Shown here one piece after another: positions 52,293 to 63,063 of a stretch of 64,000 nt of DNA. Within the stretch, counting starts at the first letter, position 1; every line of letters starts with the position of its first letter. Below the pieces are notes generated by a model. It was given only the letters and a program-made list of their open reading frames with translations, ran no database searches and was not told the DNA's origin. The stretch lies in the NCBI GenBank assembly GCA_024103385.1, contig JAGFIT010000048.1:1-64000 (forward strand), in the 5' to 3' direction. The position numbers and the translations under genes are program-made. This stretch comes from Vicingus serpentipes. GTDB taxonomy: Bacteria > Bacteroidota > Bacteroidia > Flavobacteriales_E > Vicingaceae.

Positions 52293-53507
52293 TTACATTG
52301 CCATCAGCAATAAATTAATATCCTTGTACGGCAAACTAAATGTTTCTGCTAAATACTTATTAGTTAGCACTCCTTTATAGATATAAACTCCATTTTGAAT
52401 TCCTCGGTACGATTTAACCATAGCTTCCACGCCTCCATATTCTCCCGTATCTAATATAGTTGGCGTAATCACATTACTCAATGCATAAGAGGCTGTTCTT
52501 GCTACTCTCGATGCAATATTAGGCACACAATAATGTATCACCCCGTACTTAGAAAATATAGGTGCTTTATGGTTGGTAACTTCACTTGTTTCTATACAAC
52601 CTCCTTTATCAATACTCACATCCACAATCACAGAAAAATCTTTCATATTACTCACCATATCTTCAGTAACAACAATTGGAGCTCTCCCTACTGTTTTACT
52701 TATTGCTCCAATTACTACATCAGCAGTTAACAAGGCTTTCGCTAAAACACGGGGCTGAATAATCGAGGTTGATATCCGTTGCCCTAATTTAGACTGCAAC
52801 CTTCTTAACTTATGAGTATTATTATCAAAAACCTTTACTGTTGCGCCCAAACCCAAGGCAGACCGTGCAGCAAACTCTCCCACGGTTCCTGCCCCTAAAA
52901 TTATCACCTCAGTTGGAGATACACCAGAAATACCTCCAAACAACTGACCTTGTCCTTTATGCGCATTGCTCAAATATTCTGCTGCAATTAATATCGCTGC
53001 ATTACCTGCTATTTCACTCATAGCGCTCACTATTGGTAAAATTCCCTGTGGATCTTTGATGTAGTCAAAAGCAATGGCAGTAACTTTTTTACTTATTAAT
53101 TTCTTTAAAAAATCTTTAGGTTGAATAGGTAACTGTAAAGCCGAGATTAGTAGTTGTCCATTTTGCATCATATCAATCTCCTCTAACGATGGTGGTTCCA
53201 CTTTCAATATCATGTTGGCTCTATAAACTTCTTCAGTACTATATACAATCTGAGCTCCTGCTTCACTATAATCTTTATCACTAAAACTGGCTCCATCTCC
53301 TGTTCCTGTTTCAATAATCACTTCATGACCGTTGTTAACCAATACTGCAACAGCATCTGGCACAACAGGAACTCTTGTTTCTTGGATGGAGGTTTCTTTG
53401 GGTATTCCTATTTGTAGTTTGCTTTTTTTTCTAGCCACTTCAAGCATTTCTTCTTGTGGCATAAATCCTTCTGCTAAGGATTTTAATAATTCATCGGATT
53501 TTGACAT
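52293..53507 (-). CDS. ald: Alanine dehydrogenase / transhydrogenase alpha-like enzyme
   Basis: 404 residues. The AlaDh/PNT N-terminal domain (QIGIPKETSIQETRVPVVPDAVAVL) has an extra 30-residue N-terminal extension. The NAD-binding domain has VIILGAGTVGEFAARSALGLGATVKVFDNN and SVIVDVSIDKGGCIETS. The lack of a second subunit gene and the overall length favour alanine dehydrogenase (NAD-dependent alanine/pyruvate conversion) over transhydrogenase PntA. A consensus promoter lies inside the end of tsaE. Confidence 0.88.
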   Translation of the reverse strand: MSKSDELLKSLAEGFMPQEEMLEVARKKSKLQIGIPKETSIQETRVPVVPDAVAVLVNNGHEVIIETGTGDGASFSDKDYSEAGAQIVYSTEEVYRANMILKVEPPSLEEIDMMQNGQLLISALQLPIQPKDFLKKLISKKVTAIAFDYIKDPQGILPIVSAMSEIAGNAAILIAAEYLSNAHKGQGQLFGGISGVSPTEVIILGAGTVGEFAARSALGLGATVKVFDNNTHKLRRLQSKLGQRISTSIIQPRVLAKALLTADVVIGAISKTVGRAPIVVTEDMVSNMKDFSVIVDVSIDKGGCIETSEVTNHKAPIFSKYGVIHYCVPNIASRVARTASYALSNVITPTILDTGEYGGVEAMVKSYRGIQNGVYIYKGVLTNKYLAETFSLPYKDINLLLMAM

Positions 53508-53524
53508 CTAAAAGTGGTTTACTA

Positions 53525-53554
53525 CAAAGTTAAAAAATATGGGTTATCACGCAA
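53525..53554 (-). promoter_or_regulatory. Consensus promoter of the alanine dehydrogenase gene
   Basis: On the minus strand there is TTG (53552-53554), a 19-base spacer and TAACTTTG (53525-53532), 18 bases before the start codon. The -33 box lies within the end of tsaE. Confidence 0.6.
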
Positions 53555-53969
53555 CAGCTATCAATCTATTATTTTCATTATCTAAAACAATCTTCACTTT
53601 TACGGTATTTTCGGGTAATAAGTTCAAAATCTTTTCTGGCCATTCTATAAAACAATAATTTCCACTATAAAAATAATCTTCATAACCTAAATCATACACT
53701 TCTTCCTCGTCTTCTATTCGGTAAAAATCAAAATGAAACAGCGTTTTCCCATCAATGGTTAAATATTCATTCACAATAGAAAATGTTGGACTGTTTGCAA
53801 TTTCATTAACACCTAATTGGGTACTTAATTCTTTTATTAGTGTTGTTTTTCCCACCCCCATTTCTCCAAAAAAAGCAATTACTCGATGCTTCCCGAACTC
53901 GTTTAATAAGTCTTTTGCTATCTCTTTTAAATCGGTTAATGTTTTTGCTTGATAAGTCCCCAAAATCAA
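53547..53969 (-). CDS. tsaE: tRNA threonylcarbamoyladenosine biosynthesis ATPase TsaE
   Basis: 140 residues from a TTG start. Walker A is FFGEMGVGKTTLIKEL, followed by SPTFSIVNEY, the Walker B-like LFHFDFYRIED, and CFIEWPEKI. TsaE drives the TsaB-TsaD complex in making t6A37 of ANN-reading tRNAs. The upstream ATG on this strand is in a closed frame, and the promoter position supports the TTG start. Confidence 0.93.
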   Translation of the reverse strand: MILGTYQAKTLTDLKEIAKDLLNEFGKHRVIAFFGEMGVGKTTLIKELSTQLGVNEIANSPTFSIVNEYLTIDGKTLFHFDFYRIEDEEEVYDLGYEDYFYSGNYCFIEWPEKILNLLPENTVKVKIVLDNENNRLIAVA

Positions 53970-53989
53970 TTTGTTTTTAAGCCATTGTA

Positions 53990-54021
53990 CAAAAATACAG
54001 ATTTAGATAATTTGCTGTCAA
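53990..54021 (-). promoter_or_regulatory. Consensus promoter of tsaE
   Basis: On the minus strand: TTG (54019-54021), 21-base spacer, TATTTTTG (53990-53997), 20 bases before the TTG start codon. Confidence 0.5.
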
Positions 54022-54181
54022 TTTAACATAATATTTAAATATGTGCTGCCAAAATTACTGGTTTAACATATTTATCTCAAATGGATAGTAATTTGATGAT
54101 GGTTTATTGCTGTTTAAAGTGATGATAAATATCATTTTTAAAACAGTAAGAAAATAAGAGTTTTAACAAAAATAATAAACT

Positions 54182-56788
54182 ATGAATTTTAATAATTTCA
54201 CTATAAAATCGCAGGAAGCTGTACAACAAGCACAGCAAATTGCAACAGGAATGGGTAACCAATCCATTGAGACTGGGCACATCTTAAAAGGAATATTAGA
54301 AATTGATGAAAATGTAACACCTTTTATCTTAAAAAAATTAGGTGTTAATGTTAACCTATTTAAACAAGCGTTGGATAAAATAGTTGAGTCCTACCCTAAA
54401 GTATCTGGAGGGGATCAATTTTTATCTAAAAATGCAAATAAAGCATTACAAAAAGCAAGTTCTTTATTAAAAGAATTTAATGATGAGTATGTTGCTATTG
54501 AACATCTTTTACTAGGATTATTAAGTACAGATGATACAATCGCTCAATTGATGAAAGATAACGGCATCAAAGAAAAAGATATGAAGACTGCCATTCAAGA
54601 ATTGAGAAAAGGTGAAAAGGTGACCTCTCAAAGTCAGGAAGAGCAATACAATGCATTAAATAAGTATGCCAAAAACTTAAACGAATTAGCTAAAGAAAAT
54701 AAACTAGACCCTGTAATTGGAAGGGATGAGGAAATACGAAGAGTATTACAAATTTTATCTAGAAGAACTAAAAACAATCCTATTTTAATTGGTGAGCCTG
54801 GTGTAGGTAAAACTGCTATTGCAGAGGGATTAGCTCACCGTATCATTAGTGGCGATGTTCCAGAAAATTTAAAAGACAAACAAATCTTTTCCTTAGATAT
54901 GGGAGCTCTGATAGCTGGAGCAAAATATAAAGGAGAGTTTGAAGAACGATTAAAAGCTGTTGTAAAAGAAGTTATTGCTGCCGAAGGAGACATTGTATTA
55001 TTCATTGATGAAATACACACTCTAGTTGGTGCCGGTGGCGGTGAGGGAGCAATGGATGCTGCAAATATCTTGAAACCAGCTTTAGCTAGAGGAGAATTGA
55101 AAGCAATTGGGGCAACTACTTTAAATGAGTATCAAAAATATTTTGAAAAAGATAAAGCGCTAGAAAGGCGCTTCCAAAAAGTGATGGTTGATGAGCCAAG
55201 TACTGAAGATGCTATTTCTATACTAAGAGGAATAAAAGAGAAGTATGAAAACCATCATAAAGTACAAATAAAAGATTCTGCTATCATTTCAGCAGTAGAA
55301 TTATCTCAACGGTACATTACCGATCGATTTCTACCAGATAAAGCCATTGATTTAATTGACGAAGCTGCATCACGTTTAAGAATGGAAATCAATTCTAAAC
55401 CAGAAGCATTGGACGAAATTGAACGAAAAATAATGCAGTTAGAGATTGAGCGGGAAGCGATTAAAAGAGAGAATGACAAGAAAAAATTAGAAAAAATACA
55501 AGAAGAATTAGCCAATTTAAATGAAGAAAAGAATAGCTTAACTGCAAAATGGCAAGCGGAAAAAGATGTGGTAGACGGTATTCAAAAGGCTAAGGAGCAA
55601 ATTGAAAATTTAAAATATGAAGCTGAACAAGCCGAACGGAATGGTGATTTTGGAAAAGTAGCAGAAATCCGTTATGGAAAAATGAAAGAAGCTGAAACAG
55701 ACTTAGAAAATTACAAAGCCCAATTAACAGAAATTCAAGCTACTTCAAAAATGATTAAAGAAGAAGTCACTACCGAAGAAATTGCGGAAGTTATTTCTAA
55801 ATGGACAGGAATTCCTGTTTCTAAAATGATTGAAAGCGAGCGAGAGAAACTATTAAGATTAGAAGATGAATTGCATCATCGTGTTGTTGGACAAGAAGAA
55901 GCTATTACTGCTGTTGCTGATGCTGTTAGAAGAAGTAGAGCTGGATTACAAGATGAAAAACGACCAATTGGTTCTTTCATTTTCTTGGGCACAACTGGTG
56001 TTGGTAAAACAGAACTAGCAAAAGCATTAAGCGAGTTTTTGTTTAATGACGAAAACGCGATGACGAGAATTGATATGAGTGAATATCAAGAGAAACATTC
56101 TGTTTCAAGACTATTGGGTGCGCCTCCGGGGTATGTTGGTTATGACGAAGGTGGACAATTAACTGAAGCCGTGAGAAGAAAACCTTACTCTGTTATCTTA
56201 TTAGATGAAATTGAAAAAGCACACCCCGATGTATTTAATATCTTATTGCAAGTATTGGATGATGGAAGGTTAACAGACAATAAAGGACGAGTAGTGAATT
56301 TCAAAAACACTATTATCATTATGACATCTAATATCGGGTCACATATTATTCAAGAAAGTTTTGAAAACTTAGGAGATGTAGATAGAGAAAGTGTTATCGA
56401 AAAAACAAAAATTGAAGTTTTTGGCTTACTGAAAAAAACGATGAGACCAGAATTATTGAATAGGATTGATGAAACCATTATGTTTACTCCATTAACTAAA
56501 GAAGACATCCATCAAATAGTTGAAATTCATTTAAAAGGATTAGCTAAAATGCTAACTAAAAACGACATTAAATTGAGTTATACAGAAGAGGCCTTAAATA
56601 AAATTGCTGAATTGGGGTACGACCCTCAATTTGGTGCCAGACCAGTAAAAAGAGTTATCCAACGAAATGTTATGAACGCACTTTCTAAAGAAATTTTAGC
56701 TGGGAAAGTAAAAGCAGATTCTGAAATTTTATTAGATGAATTTGATGGATTATTTGTTTTTAGGAATACCTCGGACAAAGTTTCTTAA
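54182..56788 (+). CDS. clpB: ATP-dependent chaperone ClpB
   Basis: 868 residues, the normal length. N-terminal Clp repeat domain (two copies around residues 1-145), first AAA+ domain with [15 protein letters not shown] and [12 protein letters not shown], a long coiled-coil middle domain (about 400-525) that distinguishes ClpB from ClpA/C, and a second AAA+ domain with [14 protein letters not shown] and [13 protein letters not shown]. No ClpP-binding IGF loop was seen. It disaggregates proteins together with DnaK after heat stress. A bidirectional terminator follows. Confidence 0.97.
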   Translation: MNFNNFTIKSQEAVQQAQQIATGMGNQSIETGHILKGILEIDENVTPFILKKLGVNVNLFKQALDKIVESYPKVSGGDQFLSKNANKALQKASSLLKEFNDEYVAIEHLLLGLLSTDDTIAQLMKDNGIKEKDMKTAIQELRKGEKVTSQSQEEQYNALNKYAKNLNELAKENKLDPVIGRDEEIRRVLQILSRRTKNNPILIGEPGVGKTAIAEGLAHRIISGDVPENLKDKQIFSLDMGALIAGAKYKGEFEERLKAVVKEVIAAEGDIVLFIDEIHTLVGAGGGEGAMDAANILKPALARGELKAIGATTLNEYQKYFEKDKALERRFQKVMVDEPSTEDAISILRGIKEKYENHHKVQIKDSAIISAVELSQRYITDRFLPDKAIDLIDEAASRLRMEINSKPEALDEIERKIMQLEIEREAIKRENDKKKLEKIQEELANLNEEKNSLTAKWQAEKDVVDGIQKAKEQIENLKYEAEQAERNGDFGKVAEIRYGKMKEAETDLENYKAQLTEIQATSKMIKEEVTTEEIAEVISKWTGIPVSKMIESEREKLLRLEDELHHRVVGQEEAITAVADAVRRSRAGLQDEKRPIGSFIFLGTTGVGKTELAKALSEFLFNDENAMTRIDMSEYQEKHSVSRLLGAPPGYVGYDEGGQLTEAVRRKPYSVILLDEIEKAHPDVFNILLQVLDDGRLTDNKGRVVNFKNTIIIMTSNIGSHIIQESFENLGDVDRESVIEKTKIEVFGLLKKTMRPELLNRIDETIMFTPLTKEDIHQIVEIHLKGLAKMLTKNDIKLSYTEEALNKIAELGYDPQFGARPVKRVIQRNVMNALSKEILAGKVKADSEILLDEFDGLFVFRNTSDKVS

Positions 56789-56803
56789 ATACTAACAATA
56801 AAA

Positions 56804-56830
56804 AAAAGAGGAGCAAATTGCTCCTCTTTT
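56804..56830. terminator. Bidirectional terminator between clpB and the convergent exported-protein operon
   Basis: Perfect 13-bp arms AAAAGAGGAGCAA (56804-56816) and TTGCTCCTCTTTT (56818-56830) around a single A, with a further A-run on the left and T4 on the right. Confidence 0.9.
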
Positions 56831-56847
56831 CATACAGTACAAAATAT

Positions 56848-58356
56848 CTACCTATAGGAAACTTTATTGATGAAATAAACGCTTCTTTTTTTCTTTCCTA
56901 TATCTTCTGTTTTATTTTTAATTGTTTGTCTTCCATGAGCTAAGAAATATTTATCATACCAATGCTCTAAGTTCGAATAAGAGTATTTCACTTTATCTTC
57001 ATCATCATTAGTTTCTACATAAGAATAATCATTCTCTTTATAAACCTCGCCATTATCATAGAAAGACATGGTTTTAATTTTTGTTCTAGAAGCAAATAAC
57101 AAATTTAACTTCTTATCATTATCTATAGAACTAGTAATAAACTTTTTAGCATAGTAAGGCTTATAAGATGGCCACATTTCAAAAGTGTTATCCCATAATT
57201 TTTCTCCTTTCTCATTAAAACCAGCAATCACAGCATGTGTATACTGATACCCATCAAAAACGGTTCTAGTACTTGTTGTAGCTTTTCCATTCACATAGGT
57301 GGTGTATGTTTCTGTCCGATAAGTTGCATAATAAGCTTCTCCAAGATAAACAAATTGACCATTAATAACCATAATATCATGAGAAGCCATTCTATAATCC
57401 AACTTAAACTCTTTTCCTTTTTTAGCCTTTTTAACCTTTTTCTTTTCTATTTTCTCTTGTTTCTTTTCAGGCAAATAACTCAAGAACTTATCGAAATCCA
57501 AGAAATTATAAAACTTAAAAAAACTTACTATCTTACCTTTCGTCTTACACAAGTAAACACCTTGAGAGCTTGTACTACTCTTATCTGAATATGTTCCTGT
57601 ATAAGCATATGCATTATCTCCCAAGTATGACGCTGAAACTGAAGACAACTTCATATCGTGTCCTTTTGTTAAATTAAATGTAGATTTCTTATCTCCTTCA
57701 TTGTTAAATTGAATAACATACAAATCATGTTCTTTTTTATCGTATGCATTGATATATACCATCACTTCATTTGCTTCTTCAATAACCTGAATATCTTCAA
57801 TACTCAAATATTTAGGGTCATATCCACTCAACGTGATTGGAATTAGATCTTGTCTTTCAGATTGTAAATTCAGTTTAAACAGCATTGGTGATTTTTTAAT
57901 TTTTGCATCAAAAAATACAATATCATTAATTACATGTATTTCAAATACGATGGCTTTTGATGGTAAAGTTCCTGTGATTTTTTTGATTTTTAATGTTCTA
58001 GCATTTATTTTAAAAAAAGAATAAACTCCTTTTTTACTGCTAAAAAACATATACAAATCAGTATCTGTCGTATAAGATTTACCTAAATATTGATCTTTAG
58101 GAATGGTTAAAAATTCTGTTTTTTTGAGTTCTAAACTAGTATTGTACTGTTCAATTTTCCATTCTCTAGTTTTACCTTTTTTATCTGTACTCTTAGAATA
58201 AAAAAGTATTCCATTATCTTTAAATTGAGCTAAATCATGACTTTCATAGCCTTCCTTTAATTCAAACTCAATTCTTTTCTTTGTTTCTACCTGTGCAAAA
58301 CCAAGTAAAAATATAAAATTAAGAATTAGTAATGTAAGTTGTTTTTTCTTGTTCAT
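56848..58356 (-). CDS. Exported protein of unknown function, probably beta-propeller-like
   Basis: 502 residues with a signal peptide (MNKKKQLTLLILNFIFLLGFAQ). The mature part is rich in beta strands and in Lys. Repeated segments such as YMFFSSKKGVYSFFKIN, DLYVIQFNNEGDKK and AVIAGFNEKGEKLWDN look like degenerate propeller blades, with a Lys-rich linker near residue 310. No sorting domain is seen. It is the third gene of a three-gene operon of exported proteins. Confidence 0.7.
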   Translation of the reverse strand: MNKKKQLTLLILNFIFLLGFAQVETKKRIEFELKEGYESHDLAQFKDNGILFYSKSTDKKGKTREWKIEQYNTSLELKKTEFLTIPKDQYLGKSYTTDTDLYMFFSSKKGVYSFFKINARTLKIKKITGTLPSKAIVFEIHVINDIVFFDAKIKKSPMLFKLNLQSERQDLIPITLSGYDPKYLSIEDIQVIEEANEVMVYINAYDKKEHDLYVIQFNNEGDKKSTFNLTKGHDMKLSSVSASYLGDNAYAYTGTYSDKSSTSSQGVYLCKTKGKIVSFFKFYNFLDFDKFLSYLPEKKQEKIEKKKVKKAKKGKEFKLDYRMASHDIMVINGQFVYLGEAYYATYRTETYTTYVNGKATTSTRTVFDGYQYTHAVIAGFNEKGEKLWDNTFEMWPSYKPYYAKKFITSSIDNDKKLNLLFASRTKIKTMSFYDNGEVYKENDYSYVETNDDEDKVKYSYSNLEHWYDKYFLAHGRQTIKNKTEDIGKKKRSVYFINKVSYR

Positions 58357-58374
58357 CGTTATTTATATTAATTA

Positions 58375-59202
58375 TTAATATGCTAAAAATCCTATACCAA
58401 GTGTTATGTTAAAAGCTTCTACCTGAGCCATTCTCTTAATTGCTTGTTTCTGAAATAGTTCTTTTGCTTTTGATAAAGATGTTTCTCCATAGTTAAGATA
58501 ATAATCATCGTCTTCAACAGATTGGAACATCGAAAACAATTTTAAAGGAAACAACGTTGATTCTACTCCTAACCTTAAAGTGACTTTATCTGCTACTATT
58601 CTATTTACCCCATAACCCCATACAAATCCTAATTGCATCACTGAGGTCTCACTTGAAGATAGGTTATAATAATCCTTTTGATGTGAACCGCTCCCAATAT
58701 AATAAGTATTTGAAAATTCTAAGTCAGAAAAATCCATTGACGCATAAAGCAGCTTTACTCCCAATATAGAATGTTTTCCTAACGGAGCTATTCCTTTTTT
58801 ATATTTGTAACGATATAAACTTACCCCTTTCACATTTAACCTTCCATAGCCTTCATAGTAATAACTTTCTGGATAATCAGACCCCCAAGAAGAACTATGA
58901 TCACTAGCTGGATGATGTTTATATAAAGTAAATTCTGGTTCCATACCTGTTGAGTACATTTCAAATGCTACTCCATAAGATATTTTTCTATTAGCTGCAA
59001 AATCTAAAGAAAACCTGTGCGCATAGTTAAAAGTTGTGAAGCCTTGTTCTCCATTCTTGTTAGGATTAAATGCTGAGAGCATAAATTTAGGTGTATACGA
59101 CAACACCAATCTTTTTCCTAAATAACCTGGTGCTTGCTGTGCTGCAACAAGGTTAATTGTGAAAATAAAAATTGCTACTAATACTATTTCCTTTGCTTTC
59201 AT
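58375..59202 (-). CDS. Exported, probable outer-membrane beta-barrel protein
   Basis: 275 residues with a signal peptide (MKAKEIVLVAIFIFTINLVAAQ). The body alternates polar and aromatic residues in strand-like segments (KISYGVAFEMYSTGM, VKGVSLYRYKYKKG, VMQLGFVWGYGVNRI) and ends in a strand (ITLGIGFLAY), as expected for a small outer-membrane barrel. No known family was recognised. It lies 9 bases from the M48 peptidase gene and 18 from the third gene, so the three are an operon. Confidence 0.7.
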   Translation of the reverse strand: MKAKEIVLVAIFIFTINLVAAQQAPGYLGKRLVLSYTPKFMLSAFNPNKNGEQGFTTFNYAHRFSLDFAANRKISYGVAFEMYSTGMEPEFTLYKHHPASDHSSSWGSDYPESYYYEGYGRLNVKGVSLYRYKYKKGIAPLGKHSILGVKLLYASMDFSDLEFSNTYYIGSGSHQKDYYNLSSSETSVMQLGFVWGYGVNRIVADKVTLRLGVESTLFPLKLFSMFQSVEDDDYYLNYGETSLSKAKELFQKQAIKRMAQVEAFNITLGIGFLAY

Positions 59203-59211
59203 AAAATTAGA

Positions 59212-61437
59212 CTATTTAGATTCTTCAGATAGTTCTTCAGATAATTTTTTAGATGGTTTCTTTGACGATTTAATTTGATTGTAAGAATCATAAACATATG
59301 ATTTCATTAAATCTTTGTTATCTTTTATCTTAACATAATCCTCTTTTGCCATCAACAGATTATAGTTAGTAACATTTGCAACATAGGTATAATAAAACGT
59401 ATGGTTTTCGGGCGTTAAAACTTGATAAATCCCTATTGGTATACCTATACCATAATAGATGCAAGCCAACGCCAAATATCCCCATTGAATATTCTTCTGA
59501 GCATGTATTGCATACATTCCTGTCCAACCAAAGTATTTTGTATTATACTTAGTAGCCAACTCATCTGTGTACATTTTACAGTAAGGAAGAATTCTAACAT
59601 TTTTATGATCAAATCTTTCATCCATCCAATCCGTTAAGAGGCTAATATCATTGTATTGGTCAGTAGATTCAAAGTAGGTATTACTTAATATTTCTAATTC
59701 AATACCTCTTTTTTCTGCACAAAACTGATTTAACTTTACAAAGTCTTCTTTTTTATATTCTGAGTATTCATGTTGGGTAATTACTTTCTTACCTAAGTCA
59801 TATTTTTTATAATCAGGAGCTACCATCACTATTTTTTCAATACCCAATGCCTGTCCCTTCTTCTCTAATTTTTTATGCTCTACTCTTTCCTCTTTATCCG
59901 TCTTCACACCTTTTGCTTCTTTTACATATTCTTTTTCATACTTACTCATTAAATCAGCAAACTCTTCATTTTTAAATAAATCAACAAATGCATATTTTAA
60001 ATAACCTTCAGAGTCATCTTTGATTTTTACAATTTTATCATATTTACTCTCCTCTCCATCATCAGTTTCTACAGCTATATTTCCATCTTTATTCTCAGGG
60101 TACTTCTTTCTGTAATCTGATTTTCGAGCACCAGACTCTAGTAACAACTCTTTTACTGCATTTTTTGCAACCGCATCTAAAAATGTATTCTCCTTAATTG
60201 TAGATTTTAACTCCCATAAATATTTTACAGCAAGAGTATTTAATGTTTTCTTATCCATCTCATCAAACAGATAATATACCCGTTGAGATTCTCCTTCAAC
60301 GTCATCATAGTCAGTTAAAACGCTATGTATTTTCCCTTCATTCTTATATTTTGAAAGAGCATAAAGCGAATAGGCAATGTTAATTTTTAAGAATTCATTG
60401 TTTGGGCTCTTTTTAAGTAATACATAGCTATTGTATATAGCTTCTCCATACATTCTATCTTTAGTATATAAATAAGATAACTCAAACCTTGCTAGTGATT
60501 GTATTCGGTAAAAATCTTTTTCTGAAACAATAAAATCAAGTCTCCCCTCATTTGATTTACCCTCTAACTCATCTGACATTACAGCCCTTCTTTTATTAAT
60601 GTTAGGATGAGTATGACTTTCATCATCTTCATCATCAATTGCTTGTATTGCTTTTATTTCTTTCTTATTTAAATTTTCAGGTAAAACAAAAAAACCATTA
60701 TTAAAATAAGTACTATCAAAAGCTATATCTTCAATAGGCAAATGAGCATATTGCAGCACATTAAACACTGAACTAACTTCCTTTAAACTATATTTTGTAT
60801 CTAAATATATTTTTACCCCTTCAATGTCAGCTTCTAACTCTAATTCTTTAGAGTATTTATTTTTACTAATTTCTTTATTCCACCTTGTTCTCTTGTACTC
60901 TCCTCTTCCTTGCTCTATCCTTTTATTTTCGACAAACCCTGTTTTAGCATGTTTGTTCTGAAAGTGAACTATTTCATGAGACAAAACAAAAGCTAATTGA
61001 GCCTCATTTTCTATTTGGGCCAATAAACCAATAGTAATAAATATAGTCCCTCTATCTGTTGCAAAAGCATTAACCGCTTGAGATTTAAGAACGTAAAATC
61101 TTAAATTACTTCTCAGCTCTTTATTAACTTTTAAAACTTCATCAGCTACCCTAGACACATAAGAACTTAACTCATCATTATAAAGTACCATTCCACTTTC
61201 CAGCATTCCGTCAATAAGGTAATTACTTTCTAGTGCAAATAATTTTTCTGCTTTCTGGTCTGTTCTGTTTTGCTCTTTTGAAACCGCTTTGATATCTTCC
61301 TTTACCTTTAGTGCTGAAGATTTATTAAATTCATTAGGCACATCGCCTTTAGACTTAAGTATCTCAAAATTTGACATATCTTGAGCTGAAACACTACTAA
61401 TACTGATTAATAGACTAAAAAACAATCTGATTCTCAT
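59212..61437 (-). CDS. Exported M48-family zinc metallopeptidase with long C-terminal extension
   Basis: About 741 residues from the ATG at 61437; the frame extends to 61470 but the signal peptide starts at MRIRLFFSLLI and ends SVSAQ. The M48 domain (about 55-290) has LSHEIVHFQNKHAK (HExxH) and ELELEADIEGVKIYL with the third zinc-ligand Glu, as in BepA/LoiP-type periplasmic peptidases. The remaining 450 residues contain TPR-like helices and a charged, Lys-rich region with a hydrophobic stretch (WGYLALACIYYGIGIPIGIY). It is the first gene of an operon with a probable outer-membrane protein, suggesting envelope quality control. Confidence 0.85.
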   Translation of the reverse strand: MRIRLFFSLLISISSVSAQDMSNFEILKSKGDVPNEFNKSSALKVKEDIKAVSKEQNRTDQKAEKLFALESNYLIDGMLESGMVLYNDELSSYVSRVADEVLKVNKELRSNLRFYVLKSQAVNAFATDRGTIFITIGLLAQIENEAQLAFVLSHEIVHFQNKHAKTGFVENKRIEQGRGEYKRTRWNKEISKNKYSKELELEADIEGVKIYLDTKYSLKEVSSVFNVLQYAHLPIEDIAFDSTYFNNGFFVLPENLNKKEIKAIQAIDDEDDESHTHPNINKRRAVMSDELEGKSNEGRLDFIVSEKDFYRIQSLARFELSYLYTKDRMYGEAIYNSYVLLKKSPNNEFLKINIAYSLYALSKYKNEGKIHSVLTDYDDVEGESQRVYYLFDEMDKKTLNTLAVKYLWELKSTIKENTFLDAVAKNAVKELLLESGARKSDYRKKYPENKDGNIAVETDDGEESKYDKIVKIKDDSEGYLKYAFVDLFKNEEFADLMSKYEKEYVKEAKGVKTDKEERVEHKKLEKKGQALGIEKIVMVAPDYKKYDLGKKVITQHEYSEYKKEDFVKLNQFCAEKRGIELEILSNTYFESTDQYNDISLLTDWMDERFDHKNVRILPYCKMYTDELATKYNTKYFGWTGMYAIHAQKNIQWGYLALACIYYGIGIPIGIYQVLTPENHTFYYTYVANVTNYNLLMAKEDYVKIKDNKDLMKSYVYDSYNQIKSSKKPSKKLSEELSEESK

Positions 61438-61618
61438 AATAATAATTTTATGGCACGCAATGTAAAACAATTAAGTATTACACTCCTAAATATTTACCAA
61501 TTATTTATTTAACGGTCGCTTTTGAGTGATTAATGGTCATTTTTTGAAAAGTTTTGTATGTATTCATTAAACTTCAATCCCTGAAAGTAAATTCCATTTA
61601 AAATTCCCAAATAATTTT

Positions 61619-61645
61619 TTGAACACATTTTTTGAGTTAAATTTG
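61619..61645 (+). promoter_or_regulatory. Consensus promoter of ffh
   Basis: TTG (61619-61621), a 16-base spacer, then TAAATTTG (61638-61645), with a leader of about 30 bases to ATG 61681. Confidence 0.6.
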
Positions 61646-61680
61646 TGACTCCTCAAAAAAATAAAAAAAACGAGTAATTC

Positions 61681-63009
61681 ATGTTTGATAGTTTATCTGA
61701 TAAGTTAGAGAGAGCCTTTAAAGTTTTAAAGGGACAAGGACAAGTAACAGAAATCAACGTTGCCGAAACCGTTAAAGAAATACGAAAAGCATTGTTAGAT
61801 GCCGATGTAAGCTACAAGGTTGCAAAACAATTTACCGACACCGTTAAAGAAAAAGCACTAGGGCAAAATGTAATCAATTCTTTATCTCCCAATCAGTTAA
61901 TGGTAAAAATTACCCATGACGAGTTAGCTCAATTAATGGGGGGAGGAATGGTAGATATCAACCTTCAAGGAAACCCTACTGTTATTTTGATATCTGGACT
62001 ACAAGGATCTGGTAAAACGACATTTTCTGGTAAACTAGCCTTACATCTCAAAACCAAGAAAGGGAAGAATCCTTTATTAGTAGCTGGTGATGTGTATCGT
62101 CCTGCTGCAATTGACCAATTACATGTTTTGGGAGAACAAATTGGCGTGAATGTATGGTCAGACAAAGAAAACAAGAACCCTGTTGATATTGCTAAAAAAG
62201 CAATTGCTGAGGCTAAAAGCAAAGGAAACAATGTGGTAATTATTGATACTGCTGGTCGTTTAGCTGTAGATGAGCAAATGATGAATGAAATTGAGGAAGT
62301 AAAAAAAGCGGTTTCTCCTCAAGAAACGTTATTCGTTGTAGATGCCATGACTGGTCAAGATGCTGTGAATACAGCGAAAACCTTTAACGACCGACTTGAT
62401 TTTAATGGGGTTGTTTTAACCAAATTAGATGGTGATACTCGAGGTGGTGCTGCACTATCTATTCGTTCTGTTGTTGATAAACCAATTAAGTTTGTTGGTA
62501 CAGGAGAAAAAATGGAAGCGTTAGATGTTTTCTACCCTGAGCGTATGGCTGACCGAATATTAGGCATGGGGGACGTTGTAAGTTTAGTAGAACGTGCGCA
62601 AGAACAATATGATGAAGAAAAAGCTAGGAAACTTCAAAAAAGAATAGCCAAAAACCAATTCGATTTTAATGACTTTATGGACCAAATTGGTCAAATTAAA
62701 AAAATGGGAAATGTAAAGGATTTAATGGGAATGATTCCTGGTGTTGGTAAAGCCATGAAAAATATGGATATTGATGATGATGCTTTTAAGGGAATTGAAG
62801 CCATCATTCATTCTATGACACCCCTAGAACGTTCTCAACCTAAAATAATTAACGGAAGTAGAAGAAAAAGACTTGCTGATGGTAGTGGAACTTCTATACA
62901 AGACGTTAATAAATTAATTAAACAATTTGAGCAGACTAGTAAAATGATGCGCATGATGGGTGATAAAAAGAAAATGGCTCAAATGATGAAAAATATGCCG
63001 AAGAGATAA
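61681..63009 (+). CDS. ffh: Signal recognition particle GTPase Ffh
   Basis: 442 residues. N domain, then G domain with GLQGSGKTTFSGKLA (G1), GDVYRPAAIDQL, IIDTAGRLAVDEQM (G3) and LTKLDGDTRGG (G4). The Met-rich M domain ends MMRMMGDKKKMAQMMKNMPKR. It binds 4.5S RNA and delivers nascent membrane proteins to FtsY and Sec. folD follows 54 bases later. Confidence 0.97.
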   Translation: MFDSLSDKLERAFKVLKGQGQVTEINVAETVKEIRKALLDADVSYKVAKQFTDTVKEKALGQNVINSLSPNQLMVKITHDELAQLMGGGMVDINLQGNPTVILISGLQGSGKTTFSGKLALHLKTKKGKNPLLVAGDVYRPAAIDQLHVLGEQIGVNVWSDKENKNPVDIAKKAIAEAKSKGNNVVIIDTAGRLAVDEQMMNEIEEVKKAVSPQETLFVVDAMTGQDAVNTAKTFNDRLDFNGVVLTKLDGDTRGGAALSIRSVVDKPIKFVGTGEKMEALDVFYPERMADRILGMGDVVSLVERAQEQYDEEKARKLQKRIAKNQFDFNDFMDQIGQIKKMGNVKDLMGMIPGVGKAMKNMDIDDDAFKGIEAIIHSMTPLERSQPKIINGSRRKRLADGSGTSIQDVNKLIKQFEQTSKMMRMMGDKKKMAQMMKNMPKR

Positions 63010-63063
63010 ATTGGTTAAGACAAAACACTATAAACCAAACACTACAAACTAAAAACCAAAATT

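Noticed and set aside
57235-57588. 117-residue open frame opposite the exported 502-residue gene
   Set aside because: It is a shadow frame on the other strand of a well-supported gene and resembles no protein family.
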